A stretch of 39,760 nt of DNA from Clostridium sp. (GTDB lineage Bacteria; Bacillota; Clostridia; Lachnospirales; Lachnospiraceae), in the NCBI GenBank assembly GCA_023664775.1, contig JAMPEW010000029.1, forward strand, positions 1 through 39,760, read 5' to 3'. Position numbers and translations under genes: made by a program. Positions within the stretch are counted from its first letter, which is position 1; each line of letters opens with the position of its first letter. The notes beneath the pieces were generated by a model that saw only the letters and a program-made list of their open reading frames with translations, ran no database searches and was not told the origin of the DNA. This document shows, piece after piece, positions 9,240-16,579 of the stretch.

Positions 9240-10370
9240 TTACGGAAGGGGAAGAACGACCTCAAAGCAGGTGATGTTATCTGCGCTTGCTGCAGTTATG
9301 GTTCCCTTATGAAGCTCAACAATATGCTTTGCAATGGCAAGCCCAAGTCCTGTGCCGCCGCTGCTTGTGCTTCTTGCCGTATCAAGACGGTAAAATTGTT
9401 CAAATATCCGTTCAAGCTTATCGGCGGGGATTGTATTTCCCTCGTTGGAAAAGCTGATGGACACATGGTCTGCCTCTGTCTTTAGGCTTACCGTAAGCTT
9501 GGAATTTTCGTAGCTGTAATTAACGGCGTTTCTTAAGATGTTATCGAAAACCCGTTGCAGCTTGTCTGCATCGCAGGATAACATAATGTCCGCCTTTGCT
9601 TCAAGGCTGCATGTAATATTTTTGTCTGCAAGCATAGGACTAAATTCAAATACAAGCTGCTCCAACATTCTTGTCAGATTTATTTTACCGTATTCAAGGG
9701 AAATGTTTGACAGGTTAAATCTTGTGATTTCAAAAAACTCATTGATTAAATCCTCAAGACGCTCCGCCTTGTCTAAGGTTATGGACAGGTATTTTTTTCG
9801 TGTTTCTTCCGAAATTGCAGGCTCATCCCGTAAAAGCGTCAAATACCCTATGACAGAGGAAAGGGGTGTTTTTAAATCATGTGCAAGATACATGACAAGG
9901 TCATCCTTGCGTTGATTTGCAAGCTGTGCATCCAGCTTTCTTGTTGAAAGGGTATGCCGTATGGCATTTATCTTTTTTTCCGTGGAGGCAAGCTCAGGCA
10001 AAAGCACAACCTCCTCCTCTGACTCCTTTGCAAGCGCATCTATTCCCCTATGGATTTCCTCAAAATATTTTGTAAAGGATTTCAGGTAAAAGTGAAAGAT
10101 TATAAAAAATAATGCAGCTATCGTAAGGGAAATGATTGTGCCGGCATATATTTGCACATGGTTGTGGTAAATATTAAGGGCAGTGAGATAGTCAAATTTA
10201 AAAACATGTTCAAGCACATATATAAACCAGTTTCCGAATTTTGCGTAAATAAAATTATTGTATAGAATCCAGACAAATAGGATTGCGCCAAGAAGCATGA
10301 AAACTGTTTGAAAAAATATTTTTGCTTTAATTTGATTAAAATCCTTGTTTTTTTTGGTTTTATTTTTCAA
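9240..10370 (-). CDS. vanS: VanS-like sensor histidine kinase
   Basis: This 376-residue membrane histidine kinase has two transmembrane helices (about 18-40 and 76-97) flanking a very short external loop of about 35 residues, so it may sense within the membrane or through a partner. A HAMP-like linker leads to the dimerisation domain with phospho-acceptor H164 in YLAHDLKTPLSSVIGYL. The ATPase domain has the N-box (FDNILRNAVNYS), the G1 region (SFSNEGNTIP), the F-box (FEQFYR) and GGTGLGLAI. The arrangement matches VanS of G/C-type vancomycin systems and related Clostridia kinases. It overlaps the end of the regulator gene by 11 bases, so the two are translationally coupled. The ligand is not deducible. 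Confidence 0.85.
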   Translation of the reverse strand: MKNKTKKNKDFNQIKAKIFFQTVFMLLGAILFVWILYNNFIYAKFGNWFIYVLEHVFKFDYLTALNIYHNHVQIYAGTIISLTIAALFFIIFHFYLKSFTKYFEEIHRGIDALAKESEEEVVLLPELASTEKKINAIRHTLSTRKLDAQLANQRKDDLVMYLAHDLKTPLSSVIGYLTLLRDEPAISEETRKKYLSITLDKAERLEDLINEFFEITRFNLSNISLEYGKINLTRMLEQLVFEFSPMLADKNITCSLEAKADIMLSCDADKLQRVFDNILRNAVNYSYENSKLTVSLKTEADHVSISFSNEGNTIPADKLERIFEQFYRLDTARSTSSGGTGLGLAIAKHIVELHKGTITAASADNITCFEVVLPLP

Positions 10371-11061
10371 TTGTATATCCCACTCCCCATACCGTTTTTA
10401 TGAATTTTTTATTTTTTGACGTGTCGTTCATTTTTTCCCGCAGTCTTCTGATATGCACCATGACCGTATTATTGCTGTCAAAATATTTTTCGCCCCACAT
10501 AGCCTCGAACAGCTCCTCGGAGGAAATAACCCTGCCCTGGTTTTCGCAGAGATACCAAAGGATAGAAAATTCAATTGGCGTAAGGTGAAGCTCCTGCTCA
10601 TAGAGATAGCATTTGTGGCTTTCCTTGTTTAATAAAAGCCCTCTTATGTCACATACCTCGGCTGTATCAGTCGGGACAGGGGAGCTTACATTGTATTTTT
10701 TATACCGCCGTAGCTGCGTTTTTACACGCGCGACCGCCTCAAGTGGATTGAAGGGCTTTGTAATATAATCATCGGCACCCAGCGTAAGTCCCATTATCTT
10801 GTCGTTGTCCGTAACCTTGGCAGTGAGCATGATAACAGGATAAAAAAACTGTTCCCGTATTTTCTGCAAAATGTGAAAACCGTCAACATCGGGAATCATA
10901 ACATCCAAAATCGCCAAATCAAATTCGACCTCAGCAATACATTTTAATGCGTCTGTTCCGTTGTAAAATTTGTATACCGTGTAGCCGTCATTTGTCAGGT
11001 AAACCTCCATAAGGTCGGCAATTTCCTTTTCGTCGTCCACCAAAAGGATTTTTTCGCTCAT
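10360..11061 (-). CDS. vanR: VanR-like OmpR-family response regulator
   Basis: This is a 233-residue regulator with an N-terminal receiver (acidic pocket DD at 9-10, phosphorylated D53 in LAILDVMIPD, conserved T in MLTAK and K in ITKPF). The C-terminal winged-helix DNA-binding domain runs from about 130 to 230, including LTPIEFSILWYLCENQGRV and VMVHIRRLREKM. The ATG at 11061 has AAGGAGGAC upstream. It is the first gene of a minus-strand unit with the vanS-like kinase and probably senses cell-envelope state together with it. A weak promoter candidate on the minus strand has -35 TTGCAT (11148-11143) and -10 TATATC (11125-11120) with 17-base spacing. Confidence 0.9.
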   Translation of the reverse strand: MSEKILLVDDEKEIADLMEVYLTNDGYTVYKFYNGTDALKCIAEVEFDLAILDVMIPDVDGFHILQKIREQFFYPVIMLTAKVTDNDKIMGLTLGADDYITKPFNPLEAVARVKTQLRRYKKYNVSSPVPTDTAEVCDIRGLLLNKESHKCYLYEQELHLTPIEFSILWYLCENQGRVISSEELFEAMWGEKYFDSNNTVMVHIRRLREKMNDTSKNKKFIKTVWGVGYTIEK

Positions 11062-11190
11062 TTTATGTCCTCCTTATCAATGGTAGTGCATCTCCTGTCG
11101 GGTTCTGTAAATTATGCATGATATAATGGTATTTATATTAAAATGCAATGTGGAAAATGTCAAATGCTTAAAGCAAACATAACAAATGAA

Positions 11191-11219
11191 TGGAAAAGAT
11201 ACTTGTTTGATGATATAAT
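11191..11219 (+). promoter_or_regulatory. candidate promoter of the DUF3791/DUF3990 island
   Basis: A perfect -10 TATAAT at 11214-11219 is preceded at 17 bases by TGGAAA (11191-11196; 4 of 6 matches to TTGACA). The remaining sequence between vanR and 11356 is AT-rich and shows no gene I can support. Confidence 0.45.
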
Positions 11220-11355
11220 TTTAAATGTAGTATTAATAATGGATAAATCGTTAAAACAACAAGATAATGCTTAGATACTGTAAGCGAAAAAGTTGAAAAT
11301 ATTAAGGGGTTTATGGCAAAAGAAAGATTTGTTTGGTAATGAGGAGATATTCTAT

Positions 11356-11574
11356 ATGGAAGAACAAAAAAAAGTGATTAATTTTACAGTTTCCTTCGTA
11401 AACGAATTTGCACAAAAGCATAATCTTAGCGTTAAGGAGGCGTTTCAATATTTATTTCAGTTTAAAGGCATTGAATTTATAAAGAAAAATTACGAAGCGG
11501 AACATACGTTGCCTTTTGATACAATATTAGAAGATGTTGGCTATTTATGTAAAAGAAATGGAGGGACGCTATGA
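11356..11574 (+). CDS. DUF3791 family small protein
   Basis: This is a 72-residue protein starting at the ATG at 11356, which has GAGGAG nine bases upstream; an in-frame ATG at 11293 lacks such a site. It is predicted to be mostly helical (VINFTVSFVNEFAQKHNLSVKEAFQYL). It has the DUF3791 pattern in which a central helix is followed by GIEFIKKNYEAEHTLPFDTILEDV. Its stop overlaps the next start (ATGA, 4 bases), so it is coupled to the DUF3990 gene. In many Firmicutes and Bacteroidetes these two families are adjacent. A toxin-antitoxin or effector-chaperone relationship is plausible but inferred. Confidence 0.75.
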   Translation: MEEQKKVINFTVSFVNEFAQKHNLSVKEAFQYLFQFKGIEFIKKNYEAEHTLPFDTILEDVGYLCKRNGGTL

Positions 11575-12074
11575 AATTGTATCATGGGAGTAACACGGAA
11601 ATTGACAATATTAATCTTGCAATGTGCAGACCTTACAAGGATTTTGGTACAGGATTTTATTTAACGGATATAAAGGAACAAGCTGAAAGAATGGCTGTAA
11701 GGGTTTCTCAGATTTATGGAGGTACCCCTTTTGTAAATGTTTTTGATATACAAGATGATTTTAGGACATTACAGAATATTAAAATAAAAGATTTTGGAGA
11801 GCAGACAACGGAAGAATGGGCAAGATTCGTTATGAACAATAGAAACCGGTTATTTGATGATATAAAAAATGAATTGTGTAATCAAGATAATAAGTATGAT
11901 ATTGTTATAGGTCCTGTTGCAGATGATAATATGGCTTTGCTTTTTCGTCAATATGAAAATGAGATGATTGATTTTCCAACTTTAATAAAAGGTATGATTT
12001 ATAAGAAAACATCCTCTCAATATTCGTTTCATACTGAAAAAGGCATTAGACTTCTACAAAGAAAGGATGGCTAA
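11571..12074 (+). CDS. DUF3990 family protein, ADP-ribosyltransferase-like
   Basis: This 167-residue protein begins MKLYHGSNTEI and continues PYKDFGTGFYLTDIKEQAERMA. That pattern (YHGS, then DFG-GFY, then a helix with AxRxA) is characteristic of DUF3990, which Pfam groups with the ADP-ribosyltransferase-fold clan. The middle contains VVNVFDI-type strands and YDIVIGPVADD, also typical of the family. No signal peptide is present, so it should act inside the cell. The histidine and tyrosine of YHGS and FGTGFYL would correspond to NAD-binding positions in that fold, but catalysis is not proven for this family. It is coupled to the small genes on either side, which suggests a toxin-like module. 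GC content is visibly lower than in flanking genes. Confidence 0.72.
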   Translation: MKLYHGSNTEIDNINLAMCRPYKDFGTGFYLTDIKEQAERMAVRVSQIYGGTPFVNVFDIQDDFRTLQNIKIKDFGEQTTEEWARFVMNNRNRLFDDIKNELCNQDNKYDIVIGPVADDNMALLFRQYENEMIDFPTLIKGMIYKKTSSQYSFHTEKGIRLLQRKDG

Positions 12075-12075
12075 A

Positions 12076-12306
12076 ATGAGCAAACAAGAGCAACTAATTG
12101 AATTTGTAATACAAGATATTATTGAAATGATTACAATTGATAAGGGCATAGAGTATGATGATGCAATGAACCGATTTTATCATTCTGAGGTTTTTGATAA
12201 ACTTCAAAATACAGAAACGGGATTATACGCACAAAGCTCGGCGTATGTGTATGACCTTTATAAAGATGAATTGAATTTTGGGCATATTGTACAAGCTGAA
12301 ATTTGA
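12076..12306 (+). CDS. small helical protein of the DUF3990 island
   Basis: The product is 76 residues from the ATG at 12076, placed one base after the DUF3990 stop with AAAGG about nine bases upstream; an ATG at 12067 is also possible. The sequence is acidic and helical: EFVIQDIIEMITIDKGIEYDDAMNRFY, then TGLYAQSSAYVYDLYKDEL. I do not know a named family for it, but its pattern recurs in my memory next to DUF3990 genes. As the immediate partner downstream of the ADP-ribosyltransferase-like gene it is an antitoxin candidate; this is inference from position only. Confidence 0.65.
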   Translation: MSKQEQLIEFVIQDIIEMITIDKGIEYDDAMNRFYHSEVFDKLQNTETGLYAQSSAYVYDLYKDELNFGHIVQAEI

Positions 12307-12316
12307 AACCTATCAA

Positions 12317-12436
12317 ATGTTGATTGACTAGAATTTGGAAATGTGGGATTTTAGTCCTGCTGCATTATTTGATATGTGGGAAAGTGAGCAGATTACAGGT
12401 GATCCTCGCAATTCTTTGTATATAAGGAGAGATTGA
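12317..12436 (+). pseudogene. small reading frame interrupted by an in-frame TAG
   Basis: Between two intact small genes, one frame reads FETYQMLID, then TAG at 12329-12331, then NLEMWDFSPAALFDMWESEQ and on to RRD before TGA at 12434-12436. The two halves look like one continuous small acidic protein, which suggests a gene disabled by a nonsense change. The downstream half alone (31 residues from ATG 12341) has no convincing ribosome site. It could instead be a genuine microprotein or coincidence. Confidence 0.35.
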
Positions 12437-12437
12437 A

Positions 12438-12656
12438 ATGCCAAAGGAAATGAGCTTTTTTATTTTTTTGCTGGAACATTACGCATCCTATAAAAAGACA
12501 AGTGCTGACAAGGTATTAATGAAGTGGGATGCTCTTGGTTTGACTGATTTTATTTATTGTATGTATGAGAGGTATCATACTGAGCGGATTGAAAATGCAT
12601 TTGAGGATATAGACAGACTTATCCTGAATTGTGACACGACGGTTATTGACAACTAA
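12438..12656 (+). CDS. DUF3791 family small protein (second copy)
   Basis: This 72-residue protein begins MPKEMSFFIFLLEHYASYKKTSADKVL. It ends with the pattern LGLTDFIYCMYERYHTERIENAFEDIDRLI, which I recognise as the DUF3791 type. It is clearly different in sequence from the copy at 11356 but has the same length. The ribosome site AAGGAGAG sits about six bases before the ATG. It is the last gene of the island, followed 16 bases later by a perfect 15-bp hairpin. A role as cognate antitoxin or accessory of an ADP-ribosyltransferase-like protein is possible, but its own DUF3990 partner is not present beside it. Confidence 0.7.
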   Translation: MPKEMSFFIFLLEHYASYKKTSADKVLMKWDALGLTDFIYCMYERYHTERIENAFEDIDRLILNCDTTVIDN

Positions 12657-12672
12657 CTGTAAGCTTGATATA

Positions 12673-12714
12673 CTAAAAGGGCTATCAAATATTCTTTGCT
12701 GATAGCCCTTTTAG
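12673..12714 (+). terminator. perfect 15-bp hairpin terminator closing the island
   Basis: CTAAAAGGGCTATCA (12673-12687) pairs perfectly with TGATAGCCCTTTTAG (12700-12714) around a 12-base loop. The AAAA/TTTT ends make it usable in both directions. Confidence 0.85.
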
Positions 12715-12747
12715 AATGTGCAGACGCATTATTTTTTTAAACATTAA

Positions 12748-12763
12748 GTTAGTTATGGCTAAC
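12748..12763. promoter_or_regulatory. GTTAG-N6-CTAAC palindrome upstream of the second ABC operon
   Basis: GTTAG (12748-12752) and CTAAC (12759-12763) form an inverted repeat 41 bases before the ATPase start. The possible -10 TAACAT (12760-12765) overlaps its right arm. The shape recalls DtxR/MntR-family metal-dependent repressor boxes (TTAGG...CCTAA type), but identity is not proven. Confidence 0.4.
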
Positions 12764-12803
12764 ATGAAGTTAAAAATAAAAAACAGATAAAGGAGAATTT
12801 GCA

Positions 12804-13508
12804 ATGAATAAAATCGTAGAGCTAAAAAATGTCAAAAAAACATACCGCACAGGCGAAAAAGAATTTAACGCATTAGATGGTGTAGACCTTGAAATTGAAA
12901 AGGGAAAGTTTGTGGTGATATTAGGACCTTCAGGTGCAGGCAAATCCACACTGCTTAATCTTATTGGAGGAATGGATATTCCTACAGCGGGACAGGTGAT
13001 TGTGGACGGCGAGGACATATCAAAGTATTCGGAGGATAAATTAAGCGATTACCGTGCAGGCTCCGTTGGATTTATATTCCAGTTTTATAACATTCTCCCG
13101 ACACTTACGGTTTTGGAAAATGTGGAGCTTGTAAAGGATATTGTGGAAAATCCCATAGATTCCCATATAGCACTCGAAAAGGTCGGTCTTTCCGAGCACG
13201 AAAATAAATTTCCGAACCAGCTTTCAGGCGGCGAGCAACAAAGAGTTTCCATTGCAAGGGCAGTTGCCAAAAACCCAAAGGTACTTCTTTGCGATGAACC
13301 TACGGGAGCCCTTGACTCGGCAACGGGTGTTGATGTATTAAAGCTCCTTATGGAGCAGTGCAAAAATGAAGGGAACACGGTTATTATCGTAACCCATAAC
13401 AGCCTTTTTGCGGACATTGCCGACACGGTAATACGGGTTAAAAACGGCAAAATCAAATCCGTTGTCCAAAATGAAGCTCCTAAGAGTATTGAGGAGGTGG
13501 AGTGGTAA
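12804..13508 (+). CDS. ABC transporter ATP-binding protein, MacB/LolD/BceA type (second system)
   Basis: This is a 234-residue ATPase with Walker A GPSGAGKST (41-49), Q-loop FIFQFYN, signature LSGGEQQR (140-147), Walker B LLCDEP with catalytic E165, GALD, and the switch histidine in IVTHNS. It is close in layout to the protein at 3156, especially around FQFYN and the signature. The permease start overlaps its stop (TAATG), with AGGAGG inside the end of this gene, so the two subunits are translationally coupled. A palindrome (12748-12763) in the leader may be an operator. The substrate is unknown. Confidence 0.93.
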   Translation: MNKIVELKNVKKTYRTGEKEFNALDGVDLEIEKGKFVVILGPSGAGKSTLLNLIGGMDIPTAGQVIVDGEDISKYSEDKLSDYRAGSVGFIFQFYNILPTLTVLENVELVKDIVENPIDSHIALEKVGLSEHENKFPNQLSGGEQQRVSIARAVAKNPKVLLCDEPTGALDSATGVDVLKLLMEQCKNEGNTVIIVTHNSLFADIADTVIRVKNGKIKSVVQNEAPKSIEEVEW

Positions 13509-15904
13509 TGCTAAAGCGTAAGGCAATGCGGGATATAAAAAATAATCTGTCCTCATTTATTACCATTTTTCTTATGGCGTTTCTCGGCGTGCTTGCTTTT
13601 TCAGGAATCCATGCCTATATGGATGGCATGGAGGACAGTGCAAACCGGTATTATGAAAAAAATAATCTTCAGGATTTGTGGGTCATGGGAGAAAACTTCG
13701 ACGATGATGCCATGAAGGAAATCCGTGAGCTTGACGGCGTGAAAAATGCAGAGCGGGCACTTGTAGTCAATACAAGCTTAAATAGCTTTGATAATGTTGA
13801 CATTGAAGCGAACTTTATAGAAACAAACGAAATTTCAGTTATGCATGTGGTAGACGGCGAAAACTTTGCCCCTGACAAAAAGGGCATTTGGTTTGACAGC
13901 TATCTTGCGGAAAATATAGGGGTTAAGGTTGGCGATGAAATTACGCTTACATATAATGACTATGAAATAACAGGAAAGATATTGGGACTTATCAATACGC
14001 CCGACCATGTATACAGCATCAAGGATGAGTCGGCAATATTCCCTACCCATAAGGATTATGGATATGCATATATGTCAATGGATATGTTTCCACAGCAATT
14101 CATGATTGATGAGGCAAAGAAAGAAATTGCCAGTGAACTGGATATTTCGGTAACTGATGTCACAGACGAGGTGTTTGACATGGCACTGCCTGAGTTTGAC
14201 CCGGCGGAGCACTATGTATTTACAAACGTCTATGTTGATGTAGCGGAGGATGCAGACTTAGAGGCTGTCAAGTCGGATATCCAAAATAAAATAAAGGCAG
14301 CCACAGCGGTGACAGACAGAGACGCAAACATATCAGTAGCAGAATACCAGAGTGAGGTTGACGAGGGCAAAACCTACTCAAGCGTGTTCACGCTGTTGTT
14401 TTTGTTCATTGCAATTCTTTCTGTCGTTACTACCATGCACCGTTTTGTAAAAAAACAGAGGACGCAGATAGGAACGCTGAAGGCACTCGGAATCAAAAGA
14501 AGAAAAATTCAGTGGCATTACATCAGCTATGGCTTTTTCATAAGTCTTTTGGCTGCGGCTTTGGGAATTGTCTTAGGAAGGCTTTTAATTGGAAACTTCT
14601 TTATCAGTATGCAGGTGGAAATGTTTGAAATGCCTGACATGAGAGTAAAGACGCTTCCTGTTGTATATGTTGTCGCCTGCGGAGTTGTGGCACTGATTAC
14701 ATTTGTGACTTATCTTACCTGCCGCAAGGTTTTGAGTGAGCCTGCCAGTGAAGCACTCCGGCTTGAGGTTCCTAAGGTTAAGGCTGGCGAGGTAAAGCCA
14801 TCAAGAGGACTCACAAAAAAATTCCCGGTCGATGTCAGATGGAATCTTAGGGATATAAAGAGAAATAAGGGAAGAACGGCTACGGGAATTGCCGGAATTG
14901 TCGGCTGCACCATGCTGATTGTGTGTGCGTTTGGCATGCGGGACACAATGAAATTTTTTATAGACTGGCAGTTTGAAAAGCTATATCAGTTTGGCTATAA
15001 GCTTTCACTGGAATCAGGAATATCCGATGAGGATTTAGAAAACATATATGATAAATATGGGGATGCCACAAGCATGACCCTTGCAATCGAATATACCTCC
15101 CCTGACGGGGAAAAAAGCACGCAGCGGCTTGTTATAAACGATTCCGATGGACTTGTAAGGTATACAGGTCATAAGGCACAGAACATAACGATATCCGATG
15201 GCGGCATATATCTTTCCGAAAAGCTGGCAGATAACCTTGGACTGAAACAGGGCGATACCGTCACATGGAGCGTTTATGGGGAGAGTCAGGAATACAAAAC
15301 GGAGATTATCGGAACCTACAAGGAACCTCAGGGGCAAAGCTTTGGCATAACAAGGGAATATGCAAAGGAGCTTGGCATTGACTACAAGCCTGATGCCGTT
15401 TACACAAATACTGACCTTGACGGTGTAAAAAGCATACCGGGCGTATCCATCATTCAAAATAAGGCAGATCTGAAAACGGGAACACTGTCCATGATTGATA
15501 TGATGAACATGCTTGTCGGATTGTTAATTGGCGTATCTGTGATACTTGCAGTGGTAATCATTTACAATCTCGGCATACTCTCCTTCTCCGAGAAGCAGTA
15601 TCAGTTTGCCACAATGAAGGTGCTGGGATTTCGGGCGAAAAAGATAAAGAAAATATATGTCATGCAGAATATATGGATCGGAATTGCCGCAATTATACTT
15701 GGAATGCCATTTGGCTACATGATGACGGTGCTTATATTTAAAATGGCAATCGGTGATAACTTTGATATGCTGGTACATATAAGTCCTATTACATATATAG
15801 CAGGAGCAGCCGGAACATTTATCGTTACCTATATTGTAAATATGATGCTTGCAAGAAAAGTAAAAACGATAGACATGGTAACAAGCCTGAAGGCAAACGA
15901 ATAA
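13508..15904 (+). CDS. FtsX-like ABC transporter permease (798 residues)
   Basis: This is the partner of the ATPase at 12804. The start is ATG 13508, overlapping the ATPase stop, with GAGGAGG about ten bases upstream; a GTG at 13502 is a less likely start. An N-terminal helix (about 15-36) is followed by an external domain (about 40-285) and a first FtsX block with the coupling motif KKQRTQIGTLKALGIKRRKI. A second helix (about 460-480) precedes a second external domain and the final FtsX block with QYQFATMKVLGFRAKKI. The end LARKVKTIDMVTSLK matches the same position in the 3944 permease (MRRKLEAIDMAESLK), so the two permeases share ancestry. It lacks the long acidic helical insert of that protein. 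Confidence 0.9.
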   Translation: MLKRKAMRDIKNNLSSFITIFLMAFLGVLAFSGIHAYMDGMEDSANRYYEKNNLQDLWVMGENFDDDAMKEIRELDGVKNAERALVVNTSLNSFDNVDIEANFIETNEISVMHVVDGENFAPDKKGIWFDSYLAENIGVKVGDEITLTYNDYEITGKILGLINTPDHVYSIKDESAIFPTHKDYGYAYMSMDMFPQQFMIDEAKKEIASELDISVTDVTDEVFDMALPEFDPAEHYVFTNVYVDVAEDADLEAVKSDIQNKIKAATAVTDRDANISVAEYQSEVDEGKTYSSVFTLLFLFIAILSVVTTMHRFVKKQRTQIGTLKALGIKRRKIQWHYISYGFFISLLAAALGIVLGRLLIGNFFISMQVEMFEMPDMRVKTLPVVYVVACGVVALITFVTYLTCRKVLSEPASEALRLEVPKVKAGEVKPSRGLTKKFPVDVRWNLRDIKRNKGRTATGIAGIVGCTMLIVCAFGMRDTMKFFIDWQFEKLYQFGYKLSLESGISDEDLENIYDKYGDATSMTLAIEYTSPDGEKSTQRLVINDSDGLVRYTGHKAQNITISDGGIYLSEKLADNLGLKQGDTVTWSVYGESQEYKTEIIGTYKEPQGQSFGITREYAKELGIDYKPDAVYTNTDLDGVKSIPGVSIIQNKADLKTGTLSMIDMMNMLVGLLIGVSVILAVVIIYNLGILSFSEKQYQFATMKVLGFRAKKIKKIYVMQNIWIGIAAIILGMPFGYMMTVLIFKMAIGDNFDMLVHISPITYIAGAAGTFIVTYIVNMMLARKVKTIDMVTSLKANE

Positions 15905-15928
15905 AAGGAATATCCATGCTGTACACAT

Positions 15929-16011
15929 GGCTCGCCAGTGAATAGGATATGTTTTTATATATGTAAGTATATACCTTGCATATAAAGACATATACCCTCT
16001 ACAGGCGAGCC
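15929..16011. repeat. large imperfect inverted repeat / cruciform-like element
   Basis: GGCTCGCC (15929-15936) pairs with GGCGAGCC (16004-16011). Inside, AGGATATGT pairs with ACATATACCCT with small bulges, and the centre AAGTATATACCTT is nearly self-complementary. T-runs (16022-16026 and 16034-16041) follow a short distance downstream. It could be a bulky terminator for the ABC operon, a structured RNA or a mobile repeat. Confidence 0.6.
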
Positions 16012-16052
16012 GCTTGTAGTTGTTTTTAGTGTGATTTTTTTAAATCTGCATC

Positions 16053-16081
16053 TTGATATTCTGCACAACAGTGAATATAAT
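16053..16081 (+). promoter_or_regulatory. SigA-type promoter of the small membrane protein gene
   Basis: TTGATA (16053-16058), 17 bases, then a perfect TATAAT (16076-16081). Confidence 0.75.
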
Positions 16082-16134
16082 ATATAAATAAATTTGCAGT
16101 CTGTCCTGCACCTATATTACACATGGAGGTACAT

Positions 16135-16461
16135 ATGGAAAACACAAATTCAGGAAAAAATACATGTATCGTTATTGGCGGTTACATGGTAGTAAAGAGC
16201 ATTATTAATCTTGTTATGGGACCGGGGCTTGGAAATGTGATTACGCTTGTTGTCAGTGTAGTGCTTGCATTTACGCTTATTGCAGGAGTTAAGTACTTCA
16301 ATTTCATTACGGCGGCATATCTTGTTGTCATTTTTCTCATGCATGTTGTGGGAAATATTGCAGGACATCATTGGTTTTATTTGGCAGAAGGCATCATTGA
16401 CGTGATATGTTCGTTTCTATTAGTTGCAGGAAGCGGCGTGAGGGCGCATTTTGATGAATAG
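16135..16461 (+). CDS. small hydrophobic membrane protein, unknown function
   Basis: The product is 108 residues from the ATG at 16135. GGAGGT (16125-16130) sits 4 to 5 bases upstream, which favours it over the ATG at 16123. After a short polar N-terminus (MENTNSGKN) it has three to four hydrophobic segments (about 12-30, 37-55, 58-77 and 82-101). The family is not recognised. It has its own promoter and precedes the chemosensory operon, which also has its own promoter, so the two are probably independent units. Confidence 0.7.
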   Translation: MENTNSGKNTCIVIGGYMVVKSIINLVMGPGLGNVITLVVSVVLAFTLIAGVKYFNFITAAYLVVIFLMHVVGNIAGHHWFYLAEGIIDVICSFLLVAGSGVRAHFDE

Positions 16462-16501
16462 AATTTTTTTTGTTGAAAACCCCCTTTAAAGCAATGTGCC
16501 G

Positions 16502-16530
16502 TTGACAAATAAAATAAAAAATTGTATTAT
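16502..16530 (+). promoter_or_regulatory. strong SigA promoter of the chemosensory operon
   Basis: TTGACA (16502-16507), 17 bases, TATTAT (16525-16530), 49 bases before the first start codon. It is a vegetative-type promoter. I see no SigD/Sigma-28 type element in this leader. Confidence 0.82.
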
Positions 16531-16579
16531 TTAGGGGTGGAAATAACACTTTAAGATACATGCATGGAGGCATCGCAAT

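Noticed and set aside
8285-11061. Vancomycin-resistance cluster
   Set aside because: No D-Ala-D-Lac or D-Ala-D-Ser ligase, VanX/XY, VanT or VanW is encoded in the window.
11122-11127. TATAAT on the plus strand just upstream of vanR
   Set aside because: No -35 at the right distance (CGGGTT), and the first plus-strand gene is over 200 bases away; the copy at 11214 fits better.
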